From positions 1 through 15,708 of the forward strand of contig DAINPV010000057.1 of assembly GCA_036743315.1 (NCBI GenBank): 15,708 bases of DNA. The letters run 5' to 3'. The notes beneath the pieces are model-generated. The model saw only the letters and a program-made list of their open reading frames with translations. It was not told the origin of the DNA and did not search any database. Origin of the DNA: CALBTQ01 sp036743315. GTDB taxonomy: Bacteria; Lernaellota; Lernaellaia; Lernaellales; Lernaellaceae. Positions 7,651-14,592 of the stretch are shown piece after piece (positions within the stretch are counted from its first letter, which is position 1; every line of letters begins with the position of its first letter). The translations under genes and the position numbers were made by a program.

Positions 7651-9602
7651 GGCCGCAGCGGGGCGAGTAGCTCGCCGACCTGGGGATCGTCGCGCAATGC
7701 GGCGGCCACGCGTGAGGCCTGCGGCGTCAGGCCGGCGCCGAGCCGCCGCAATCCTTCCCACCGCAACGCATCGTCGCGCTCGTCGAGGGCGACGTGAGCG
7801 TACGCCGTGCGCGCTTCCGCGAATTTTCCGCCCGCCAGCAGAATATCGCCCAGCGTCAGCCATTGCCGACGGCGCAACGCGGACGCGGACACGGTGTCCA
7901 GCGCCAGGCGCGCGGCGTGCTCGGCCGCCTGCAAGTCGGCCGCGTCGTTCGTTTCCCGGTAGGCATTAAAATAAAAATCGCGCGCCAGCAGCAGCGCCCG
8001 CTCGCGCACCTGCGCCGCGCCGCCAAGCGTGCGCGGCAGACCGTACGCCCAGGCCGCGCTGTCGCCGGCCGGGCCGCGCCGTTTTCCCCACACGCCATCG
8101 GGCGCCAACAGCTCGTGCAAGGTCAACGACAGTTCCGCCGCCGCCCGTTGCCGCCCGGCGCGCAGTTCGACGGCCACCAGCCGCCACGCCGCTTCGGGCG
8201 CGAAGGGCGACATCGGGCAACGCCCGAGCAGCGCGCGCAGCAATTCGACGGCCTGCGCGTCGCGTCCCCGGGCCGACAATCGCGCGGCGGCGGCGAACAA
8301 CAACCGGTCGGCCAGCGGCTGCGCGACGGGCAACAATTCGTCCATTTCGCGCCACAACTGTTTGGGCTCGCGGTCCTGCGCCGCCGCGGCCAGCGCCTCG
8401 GCCGCCAGGTACAGGCGCGAACGCACAAGCAAAGCGAAATCCAAACGGGCGCCGGCCGACTCCAAGAGCGTGCGCACCGTCGTCAGACGCTCGGCGAGCG
8501 AACGTTCGCTCATCTCGTCGCGCAGCAGTTCGGTTTCCAGCGCAAAGATCGACGAGGGCGTCCCGGTGGGAAATTCGCGGGCGGACGACAACCGGCGACG
8601 TTGCCAAGCGCGCGCGCAAAAACGCGCTTCGTCGACCAGATCGTGATCGGCCGCGCCGCCGGCCACGGCGTTTGCGGCGGCGATCGCCGCGTCCACGCGC
8701 CGCTGCAGCAAGGCCAGACGCGCCTCGATCATCAACAACGGATCGACCTCGCCCGCGCCGCGGCGGCTCATGATTTCGGCCAGGCGCGCTTCGGCCCCGT
8801 ACACGTCGATGCGCCAGTTGCCGAAGAGCACCGCGCCTTTTTCCTGCGCCAGCAACGTCAGCAGATCGGCGCGGGCGCGCGCCCAATCGTCGGCGTACGC
8901 GGCCACCGCGCCCGCGGCCGACGGATGACGCCGCACCGCCGCGGGCAGGCCCAGCGGTTCGTGAAACAACGCGCCGGCGTCCGGATCGTCGAAGCACCCT
9001 TCGCCGTGCGGATGGGAAAACCAGACCGTCAGCAGCGGCCGCGTCCCGCCGGCGACGGCGACGACGACCTCCACGGTCGCCCGCCCGCCGCGTAAGGGCG
9101 GCAACGGACCGGCGGCGAGAAAACGTTCCACTTGTGCGTCCAGCGCCGCGTCGGGCAAGCGCGCGCCGCGCTCGACCACCTCGGCGGCATAGCGGCCGAC
9201 GCGCCCCGGATGCGTGGTCAGACGCACGGCGGCGGCGAACCGCCAATCGCGCGCGTCGCCGGCCTGCGCGGCGTCGGTCAGCAGCAACGACAAACCGTCG
9301 AGCAGCGTGGCGAAGGATTCGACCGCGAAACACGGACACGCGCCGAACGCGGGCGGCGCGAAATCCGGAATGTCGATGATCGGCGGCGACGCGGGCGGTA
9401 GATCGAGCACGCGCTCGCGTCCCTCGGCGTCGACCAGCCGCGCGCGGTTTTCGTCGAGCGCAAACACATCGAACAGGGTGCGGCCGCCGCTCGTCACGCG
9501 ATAACCTTCGCCGTCGGCCGGATGCAAATCGAGCCGGTCCTGTCCCCAAACGAGGACCGGAAAAACCAGGACGATCAACAGAAGGAAAAGTAGCCGCCGC
9601 AT
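7647..9602 (-). CDS. Large exported protein of unknown function with TPR-like helical C-terminal part
   Basis: A 651-residue protein with a cleavable signal: MRRLLFLLLIVLVFPVLVWG, likely cut before QD. The ATG at 9602 is preferred because it begins directly with the basic and hydrophobic leader. ATG at 9611 (adding MPD) or an upstream TTG are alternatives, and none has a clear ribosome site. Residues 20-300 look mixed alpha/beta, with a GACPCF pair of cysteines, a beta segment ATVEVVVAVAGGTRPLLTVWF and HPHGEGCFDD. From about residue 330 the chain is Ala/Leu/Arg-rich and helical, with TPR-like pairs (LADRLLFAAAARLSARGRDAQAVELLRALL; LTLGDILLAGGKFAEARTAYAHVAL). No enzyme family is recognised. 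It may be a periplasmic scaffold or adaptor; that is inference. Several long frames overlap it on both strands, but only this one has a signal peptide and sensible composition. Confidence 0.8.
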   Translation of the reverse strand: MRRLLFLLLIVLVFPVLVWGQDRLDLHPADGEGYRVTSGGRTLFDVFALDENRARLVDAEGRERVLDLPPASPPIIDIPDFAPPAFGACPCFAVESFATLLDGLSLLLTDAAQAGDARDWRFAAAVRLTTHPGRVGRYAAEVVERGARLPDAALDAQVERFLAAGPLPPLRGGRATVEVVVAVAGGTRPLLTVWFSHPHGEGCFDDPDAGALFHEPLGLPAAVRRHPSAAGAVAAYADDWARARADLLTLLAQEKGAVLFGNWRIDVYGAEARLAEIMSRRGAGEVDPLLMIEARLALLQRRVDAAIAAANAVAGGAADHDLVDEARFCARAWQRRRLSSAREFPTGTPSSIFALETELLRDEMSERSLAERLTTVRTLLESAGARLDFALLVRSRLYLAAEALAAAAQDREPKQLWREMDELLPVAQPLADRLLFAAAARLSARGRDAQAVELLRALLGRCPMSPFAPEAAWRLVAVELRAGRQRAAAELSLTLHELLAPDGVWGKRRGPAGDSAAWAYGLPRTLGGAAQVRERALLLARDFYFNAYRETNDAADLQAAEHAARLALDTVSASALRRRQWLTLGDILLAGGKFAEARTAYAHVALDERDDALRWEGLRRLGAGLTPQASRVAAALRDDPQVGELLAPLRP

Positions 9603-9682
9603 GTCAGGCATGATGCCCAAAGCACGGCCGTCAATCAAGAACGAACAAAGAAAAATCCGGCGAAAAATCGCGGCTTATCGTT

Positions 9683-9720
9683 CGAAAAAAAAGAGCGCCA
9701 AACGCTCGTCTTGCGCTCTT
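9683..9720 (-). terminator. Minus-strand hairpin followed by T-run in the divergent intergenic region
   Basis: Read on the minus strand, GAGCG (9707-9703), loop TTTGG and CGCTC (9697-9693) form a compact stem, followed by eight T residues (9692-9685). A longer alternative stem pairs AAGAGCGC (9691-9698) with GCGCTCTT (9713-9720), so two pairings compete. It has the look of an intrinsic terminator, lying about 80 bases upstream of the minus-strand gene. It could be a leader attenuator or could stop antisense transcription from the dksA side. Confidence 0.45.
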
Positions 9721-9747
9721 GCAATGGCCATTTCCATGGTATATATG
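9719..9747 (+). promoter_or_regulatory. Candidate sigma-70 promoter for the dksA-like operon
   Basis: TTGCAA (9719-9724) and TATATG (9742-9747) are spaced by 17 bases and each matches the sigma-70 consensus at four of six positions. Transcription would start near 9754, a short distance before the ribosome site and TTG start at 9781. The -35 overlaps one arm of the minus-strand hairpin. Confidence 0.5.
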
Positions 9748-9765
9748 TATCATTCCTTTTTTCCG

Positions 9766-9772
9766 GCGGAGG
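9766..9772 (+). promoter_or_regulatory. Ribosome binding site deciding a TTG start
   Basis: CGGAGGA lies eight bases before TTG at 9781. The match to the Shine-Dalgarno consensus, placed just after a promoter-like pair, sets the start of the following gene even though the frame stays open back to 9601. Confidence 0.6.
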
Positions 9773-9780
9773 AAGAAAAG

Positions 9781-10122
9781 TTGGCAAACACGGTAGCCGA
9801 TCCCGTTGAAAAAAGCGGCGCGGAAACGATCGGCAACGACGAACCAACCATTCTCGAAGCATTGGAAAAAGCGGCGTCGGCCGTCGGGGTGGAAATTCGC
9901 TACGACAAGCTGGCCACCGGCGACGTGAAAACGACCAGCGGCGCCTGCCGGATTCGCGGGGTGGATACGATCATCATCGACCGGCGTTTGGGTCCGAAGG
10001 AAAAGACAGCGGCATTGGCCAGAGAACTGAGCCGATATAACTTTGACAATATCTATTTGCCGCCAGCAGCGCGCGAGCTTCTGGAAGCATCCAGCCCAAA
10101 AAGTGGGGGAGGTAAAAAATGA
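9781..10122 (+). CDS. Small conserved-looking protein coupled to the DksA-like gene
   Basis: A 113-residue cytoplasmic protein with no family name I can give. The TTG start at 9781 is chosen because CGGAGGA lies eight bases upstream and a promoter-like pair lies before that. Upstream in-frame ATGs (9601, 9736) would fall in the hairpin or before the expected transcript start. The core reads ILEALEKAASAVGVEIRYDKL, then SGACRIRGVDTIIIDRRLGPKEKTAALARELSRY and YLPPAARELLE. The layout is a helix, a glycine-flanked strand, another strand and a helix. It looks like a compact domain found beside regulators in deltaproteobacterial genomes; this comes from memory of the pattern, unverified. The stop TGA overlaps the next start as ATGA, so translation is probably coupled. 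Confidence 0.75.
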   Translation: MANTVADPVEKSGAETIGNDEPTILEALEKAASAVGVEIRYDKLATGDVKTTSGACRIRGVDTIIIDRRLGPKEKTAALARELSRYNFDNIYLPPAARELLEASSPKSGGGKK

Positions 10123-10484
10123 GGAAACGCGATCTGGAAGAGATCAAGAAGAAATTGATCGCCGACCGCGACCGCATTATTGCCAATGCGAACAAGACCT
10201 ACGAGAACATCACCAACCCGAATCTGGACGATCTGAACGACGAAGGCGACATCGCCAGTTCCGAAGCGGACCAAACGCTCAACCTGCGCCTGCGCGACCG
10301 CGAAGCCATGCTCCTGAGCAAGATCGAAAAGACCCTCGCGAAGATCGACGAAGGCACGTTCGGCATCTGTGAAAATTGCGGTTCGGAAATCCGCACGGAA
10401 CGCTTGAAGGCGCGGCCGGTGGCCAAGCTGTGCATCCGCTGCAAGGAAGAGCAGGAAAAGATCGAGAAGGGATTCGCAGACTGA
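10119..10484 (+). CDS. dksA: DksA/TraR-family zinc-finger transcription regulator
   Basis: A 121-residue protein of the DksA/TraR family, which binds in the secondary channel of RNA polymerase and, with ppGpp, tunes rRNA and stress promoters. An N-terminal helix leads into the coiled coil, whose tip carries DEGDIA (D41, D44, A46). This matches the DxxDxA motif essential in E. coli DksA. The four-cysteine zinc finger is intact (C84-ENC87 and C105-IRC108), and KARPVAKLC between the pairs is typical. It is shorter than E. coli DksA (151) mainly at the N-terminus. The ATG follows GGGGAGG at a good spacing. It overlaps the upstream gene as ATGA, and the membrane-protease gene begins at its stop. 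Which DksA paralogue it is cannot be told. Confidence 0.93.
   Translation: MRKRDLEEIKKKLIADRDRIIANANKTYENITNPNLDDLNDEGDIASSEADQTLNLRLRDREAMLLSKIEKTLAKIDEGTFGICENCGSEIRTERLKARPVAKLCIRCKEEQEKIEKGFAD
10467..10472 (+). promoter_or_regulatory. Ribosome-site candidate for the site-2 protease
   Basis: AAGGGA at 10467-10472, inside the end of the DksA-like gene, lies eight bases before CTG 10481. It is the only Shine-Dalgarno-like stretch near the expected start of the protease and supports CTG initiation overlapping the DksA stop. Confidence 0.4.
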
Positions 10485-11581
10485 CCGAGCCGTACACCGA
10501 TCCAGCCGGTTCTCTTTCCGCAACTCGGTCCACACCCGGGTTCGACAATCAGCAAAGCAAGCGGTGGGCGCCGGCGCATCGGCGTCCGCAGTTTTATCTC
10601 GGCATGCTGGCCTTGACGACCTTCACCACGTTCCTTTCCGGACTGGTGCTGGCCGATCCCGCGTTGCCCGGCTCGTGGCAGGTGTTCGAGGCGATGACCT
10701 TCCCCGCCGCGCTGCTGGCCGTTTTGATGGCGCACGAGCTCGGCCATTTTCTCGCCTGTCGCCGCCACGGGCTGGACGCCACGCTGCCGTTGTTCATTCC
10801 CGCTCCGCCCTTTCCCGTCGGGCTGGGCACCTTCGGCGCGTTCATCCGGATCCGCGAGCCGATCCGCTTCCGGCATCAACTGCTGGACGTCGGCGCGGCC
10901 GGGCCGCTGGCGGGCATGCTCCTGGCGCTGCCGCTGACGATCGTCGGGCTGCACCTGTCGACCGTCGCGCCGGTGACCGACGACATGATGGGCCTGCAGT
11001 TCGGCGAATCGCTGCTGTTCACCGCGCTGCGCGAATGGATCGTCGGGCCGCTGCCGCTGGGTTACGACGTGTTTCTGCATCCGATCGGCATGGCCGGTTG
11101 GCTCGGCTTGTTCGTCACGTCGCTCAACCTGATCATGGCCGGACAGCTGGACGGCGGGCACGTGTTTTACGCCCTGTTCGGCCCGTTGCACCGCGTCGTG
11201 TCGCGCACGTTTTTTCTCGCCCTGGTTTTCTGGGGCATGCTCGGCGATCTGCAGTACCAGACCTGGCTGCAGATCCCGTTGATCGTCGCGATTTGCGTTT
11301 GGGCGATCGTCTTGAGTTTCCGGCCGGTCCGCCGTAAACTGGAGAGAAATATTTTTCTCGCTCTGTTGCTGGCGCAGATTGCGTTGCAGATGACTTTCGG
11401 CATCGAATCGGCCAGCACCGTGTGGGTGGTCTGGGGTTTGTTGGTGTATATTTTCGGATTGGACCATCCGCCGGTGAGCGATATCGGCAGTCCCCTGAAT
11501 TGGCGACGGCGGCTGGCGGGCTTGGCGTGCTTGGTTATTTTTGTGTTGACCTTTTTGCCCCTGCCGGTCAAAGTCATCTGA
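10481..11581 (+). CDS. Site-2 (M50) intramembrane zinc metalloprotease, EGY-like
   Basis: A multi-pass membrane protease that would cleave substrates within the inner membrane. The zinc-binding HELGH is at residues 85-89. The third ligand lies in NLIMAGQLDGGH, the usual Nx(P/A)xQLDGGH motif. TLPLFIPAPPFPVGLGTFGAFIRIREPI and LLDVGAAGPLAGM are typical of the cyanobacterial and plant EGY-type branch. About seven hydrophobic segments are visible, with no PDZ domain. Start: there is no in-frame ATG, GTG or TTG between the DksA stop and transmembrane helix 1. CTG at 10481 overlaps that stop as CTGA and has AAGGGA eight bases upstream. GTG 10430 and TTG 10376, inside dksA, are the conventional alternatives, and ATG 10602 would cut into helix 1. 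Position after dksA suggests a regulated-proteolysis role; that is inference. Confidence 0.85.
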   Translation: MTEPYTDPAGSLSATRSTPGFDNQQSKRWAPAHRRPQFYLGMLALTTFTTFLSGLVLADPALPGSWQVFEAMTFPAALLAVLMAHELGHFLACRRHGLDATLPLFIPAPPFPVGLGTFGAFIRIREPIRFRHQLLDVGAAGPLAGMLLALPLTIVGLHLSTVAPVTDDMMGLQFGESLLFTALREWIVGPLPLGYDVFLHPIGMAGWLGLFVTSLNLIMAGQLDGGHVFYALFGPLHRVVSRTFFLALVFWGMLGDLQYQTWLQIPLIVAICVWAIVLSFRPVRRKLERNIFLALLLAQIALQMTFGIESASTVWVVWGLLVYIFGLDHPPVSDIGSPLNWRRRLAGLACLVIFVLTFLPLPVKVI

Positions 11582-11592
11582 ACCTAGAATGC

Positions 11593-11599
11593 AGGAGGT
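11593..11599 (+). promoter_or_regulatory. Strong ribosome binding site fixing the SRPBCC start
   Basis: AGGAGGT, a near-perfect Shine-Dalgarno, lies seven bases before ATG 11607. It rules out the ATG at 11589, which the site itself overlaps. Confidence 0.75.
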
Positions 11600-11606
11600 G
11601 GCGTTC

Positions 11607-12029
11607 ATGCCCAAAACAGCCCGCAGCATTGTGGTCAATGCCCCGCTCGACAAGTGTTATGAAATCATCAAGGACATTCGCAGCCAGCCCGACTTTCTCG
11701 ACGAGCTCAAGAGCGTGCGCATCATCGAGGAAAAGCCCGACAAGGTCCGCGCCGAATTCACCGTCAAGGTGATCAAGGAAATCAGCTACACGCTGGACCT
11801 GTGGGGCGAGAACGGCAAGTACTGGAAGTGGAAGCTGGTCAAAGGCTTCTTCAAGAAGAACGACGGGCAATGGGCGCTGAAAGATCTGGGCAACGGCACC
11901 ACCGAAGTGACCTATGAAATCGACATCGAGTTCGGCCTGTTGGTGCCCGGCAGCGTGGTCAAGATGCTGCAGGACGTCAACCTGCCCAAGATGCTGAACG
12001 TCTACAAAAAACGGATCGAATCGCGATAA
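11607..12029 (+). CDS. SRPBCC / START-like fold protein (polyketide cyclase/Coq10 type)
   Basis: A 140-residue soluble protein of the SRPBCC superfamily, which binds hydrophobic ligands in a deep pocket. It opens with ARSIVVNAPLDKCYEIIKDIRSQPDFL, the usual first strand and double-helix entrance (family pattern: xxxxIxAPxxxVaexixdxxxyPxfl). Alternating strands follow (AEFTVKVIKEISYTLDL, YWKWKLV, TEVTYEIDIEFG). It ends with the long C-terminal helix LPKMLNVYKKRIES. The start is fixed by AGGAGGT. The gene lies 25 bp after the protease gene, so the two are likely co-transcribed. The ligand is unknown; lipid or quinone chaperoning is the common theme of close families. Confidence 0.85.
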   Translation: MPKTARSIVVNAPLDKCYEIIKDIRSQPDFLDELKSVRIIEEKPDKVRAEFTVKVIKEISYTLDLWGENGKYWKWKLVKGFFKKNDGQWALKDLGNGTTEVTYEIDIEFGLLVPGSVVKMLQDVNLPKMLNVYKKRIESR

Positions 12030-12080
12030 CCCTTAGGCGCCGGTCGTCAGCGCCGCGCCGCACAGGATGAATGACGCCCC

Positions 12081-13013
12081 ATGGAAGAGCGGATACTCAG
12101 AAACATCCAGAAATTCGCCAAGCGGATCAAGCGCGATCGGTTCGCCAAGGTCTACGCCCCGCTCGCCGACAGCTACCGGCGCGTCGGATTGTTCGAGGAC
12201 GGCATCGATACCTGTCGCCTCGGCCTGGAAATCTTTCCGCGCTACCTTGCCTGTCATGAAGTGCTGGGCAAGGTGTATCTGCGCCAGGGCAAGCTGAGCG
12301 ACGCCCGGCGCGAACTGGAGCAGGTGGCCCAGGTGATCACCGACAACCTCGAGTTGTCCAAGGCGCTGGCCAAGGTGTACGCCAAGGTCGGCGAACGCGA
12401 CAAAGCCGAGAATCTGCTCGGGTGGATCATCGACAAGGATCCGCTGGACTTCGAGATGCGCAACATCGGCGTGCAACTGCGCCGCGACGCCGAACGGGCG
12501 CAGGCGCGCGAAGCGGGCGCCGATCCCGAGGAACTCGACCTCTACGACCTGGCCGGACGCATCGACGCGGTGGTGAACATCGAGGACATCGTCGCCGGCG
12601 AAACGGGCGTCGGCGCTTACGATCGTCGGCGCATCGCCAAAGCCACCGACGCCACGCTCGACGGCCTGGAGAATCTCGAAGAGCTGATCGACGCCGAAGC
12701 CGATAAAATCGCCGACGCGACCGACGAGGCCGCGCCGCGCCCGCTGACCGACGAGGAAAAGGCCGTGCGCAAGCGCCGGCGCGAGATGCTCAACATCGGC
12801 ATCGAGGAACTCAACGCCGCGGCGGTGATCGCGCGCGTCGAGCTGGAAATCAGCCTGCTGGATGAGGCGTCGATCCTTTGCGCCAAGCTGCTCAAGAAGG
12901 AACCCGACGACGATGAGCTTAAAGTTCTGGCCGAAAAATTCACCCAACGCCTCGCCGGTAAAGAGGCGGAGCTGGATCGGCTCGAAGGGATGCAACTCGG
13001 TCGGGGCTTGTAG
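12081..13013 (+). CDS. TPR-repeat protein
   Basis: A 310-residue cytoplasmic protein with no signal peptide. Three tetratricopeptide-like units occupy about residues 22-125 (FAKVYAPLADSYRRVGLFEDGIDTCRLGL; EVLGKVYLRQGKLSDARRELEQV; LAKVYAKVGERDKAENLLGWII). A long acidic helical linker follows (about 140-235, many Glu/Asp/Ala). A last helical part (ELEISLLDEASILCAKLLKKEPDDDELKVLAEKFTQRL) reads like a further degenerate TPR. Such proteins act as adaptors, and the partner is not evident. The ATG at 12081 is 51 bp after the SRPBCC gene; AGGA at about 12063 is too distant to be a strong ribosome site. The C-terminus ends just before the solute-binding gene. Confidence 0.82.
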   Translation: MEERILRNIQKFAKRIKRDRFAKVYAPLADSYRRVGLFEDGIDTCRLGLEIFPRYLACHEVLGKVYLRQGKLSDARRELEQVAQVITDNLELSKALAKVYAKVGERDKAENLLGWIIDKDPLDFEMRNIGVQLRRDAERAQAREAGADPEELDLYDLAGRIDAVVNIEDIVAGETGVGAYDRRRIAKATDATLDGLENLEELIDAEADKIADATDEAAPRPLTDEEKAVRKRRREMLNIGIEELNAAAVIARVELEISLLDEASILCAKLLKKEPDDDELKVLAEKFTQRLAGKEAELDRLEGMQLGRGL

Positions 13014-13053
13014 GCGCTCGGACGCCGCCGGCGCCGCACCGCGGCCGCGCCGT

Positions 13054-14592
13054 CTGTCGACGCGCGCCGCTCTCCTTTTTCTTTGCCTGACGGTCATGCT
13101 GCTGATCGCCTGCGACGGGCGCCACGCCCGCAAGCCGGGCGTGTTGCGCATCGGCCTGGAGGGCAACCCCACCAACCTCGATCCGCGCCTGGCCACCGAC
13201 GCCTATTCCACGCGCATCGTGCCGTTGGTTTACGAAGGGTTGCTGCGGCAACGGCGCGACGGCGGCGTCGAACCGGCGCTGGCCGAAAGTTTTTCCACCC
13301 CCGACGAGCGCACCTATCGCTTCGTGCTGCGCGAGAACGTGCGCTGGCACGACGGGCAGCCGCTGCGCAGCGCGGACGTCGCCGCGACGTTCCGTTTTCT
13401 CGCCGATCCGGCCAACGGCTGTCCGAGCCAGGATACGTATCAGCGCATTGCCGAAATCCGCACGCCCGACGAACGCACCGTCGAATTGGCGCTCACCGAG
13501 CCCTTCGCGCCGTTTCTGGACAAGATGGTCCGGCCGCTGGTCCCCGCGCACCGGCAGGACCCGGCGGCGCTGGCGGTCGAGCCGATCGGCTCCGGACCGT
13601 ATCGCCTCGCCTCGTTCGAACCCGGACGAATGATCACGCTGACGGCCAACCCCGATTACTGGGGCGGCGCGCCGGCGATCGCGACGATCGAGTTCGTCGT
13701 GCTGGCCAACGACGCCAGCCGCCTGCTGCGGCTGAAAAAGGGCGACATCGACCTGGTGCAAAACGCCGTGCCGCCTTACGCCGTGCGTTTCTTCGAAGAA
13801 ATGGACGGCTACGTCGTGCGGCGCGAAACGGGCATCAACTACAGCTACCTCGGTTTCAACATGGCCGACAAAAAGGGTCTTGTCTCCGACGGGCGCGTGC
13901 GCCGCGCCATCGCCCACGCGATCGACCGCGAGCGGATCGTCAAAGCGCTGCTGTTCGGACAGGCGCGGCCCGCGACCGGCTTGCTCTCGCCGGACAACTG
14001 GGCTTACGCCGCCGACGTGCCGACGTATGAATACGATCCGGCGCGCGCCAAGGCCTTGCTCGACGAGGCCGGCTTTGCCGACCCCGACGGCGACGGGCCG
14101 CAACCGCGCTTCACGCTGTCGTACAAAACCAGCACCAACAAGCTGCGCATGCGCATCGCCGAGGTCATGGCCGAGCAACTGGCGCAGGTGGGTGTCGCGC
14201 TGGAACGGCGCAGCCTGGAATGGGGCACGTTTTTTCAGGACGTGAAGAACGGCAACTTCCAGACCTTCACCCTGACCTGGGTCGGGGTGACCGATCCGGA
14301 CCATTACTTTTATGTGTTCCACTCCTCGATGCAGCCGCCGGCCGGGGCCAACCGCGGGCGATACGCAAACGCGCAGGTCGATCGCTGGCTGGAAGAATCG
14401 CGGCGCACGCTCGATCCGGCGCGGCGACGCGAGTTGTTCGTCGCCGTGCAGCGCAAGCTGGCGGAAGATTGCGCGTACGTGTCGCTGTGGTGGGCCGACA
14501 ACGTGGTCGTGCACACCGCGCGCTTGCAGGGCTTCGAGATCATGCCGGGCGGCGAGTATTCGTCCCTGGCGAAAGCGACGTTGACGCCATGA
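13054..14592 (+). CDS. Solute-binding lipoprotein of a peptide/nickel-type ABC transporter (SBP_bac_5)
   Basis: An extracytoplasmic binding protein of the DppA/OppA/NikA family. Signature stretches are LRIGLEGNPTNLDPRLATDAYS (first strand), VYEGLLR, VRWHDGQPLRSADVAATF, GSGPYRLASFEPG, ANPDYWGG, FNMADKKG and VRRAIAHAIDRE. Its approximately 510 residues are normal for the family. The leader is a lipobox signal ending in LIAC. Counting from CTG 13054 it is MSTRAALLFLCLTVMLLIAC, an ideal length. The only in-frame conventional starts are ATG 12913 or 12862, both inside the TPR gene and adding a long basic tail, or ATG 13096, which leaves only five residues before the cysteine. There is no Shine-Dalgarno before the CTG, so the start stays uncertain. 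No permease or ATPase gene is in the window. The stop overlaps the next start as ATGA. Confidence 0.88.
   Translation: MSTRAALLFLCLTVMLLIACDGRHARKPGVLRIGLEGNPTNLDPRLATDAYSTRIVPLVYEGLLRQRRDGGVEPALAESFSTPDERTYRFVLRENVRWHDGQPLRSADVAATFRFLADPANGCPSQDTYQRIAEIRTPDERTVELALTEPFAPFLDKMVRPLVPAHRQDPAALAVEPIGSGPYRLASFEPGRMITLTANPDYWGGAPAIATIEFVVLANDASRLLRLKKGDIDLVQNAVPPYAVRFFEEMDGYVVRRETGINYSYLGFNMADKKGLVSDGRVRRAIAHAIDRERIVKALLFGQARPATGLLSPDNWAYAADVPTYEYDPARAKALLDEAGFADPDGDGPQPRFTLSYKTSTNKLRMRIAEVMAEQLAQVGVALERRSLEWGTFFQDVKNGNFQTFTLTWVGVTDPDHYFYVFHSSMQPPAGANRGRYANAQVDRWLEESRRTLDPARRRELFVAVQRKLAEDCAYVSLWWADNVVVHTARLQGFEIMPGGEYSSLAKATLTP

Noticed and set aside
7794..9549. Long open frames on both strands overlapping the exported-protein gene
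   Set aside because: High G+C leaves few stops in alternative frames. These translations are Arg/Ala/Gly-rich without signal, motif or ribosome site, while the chosen minus-strand frame has a signal peptide.
9601..9780. Extension of the small dksA-coupled protein back to ATG 9601
   Set aside because: It would begin before the promoter-like pair, cross the hairpin and add a Lys/Arg/Ser-rich segment without a ribosome site.
12034..12058. GGCGC...GCGCC inverted repeat between the SRPBCC and TPR genes
   Set aside because: A 5-bp GC stem with a 9-base loop and no T-run is expected by chance at this base composition, so no terminator is claimed.
14220..14588. Extension of the phosphoesterase frame into the binding-protein gene
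   Set aside because: Shadow of the binding-protein gene. The ATG at 14589 overlaps its stop and starts a clear signal or anchor.
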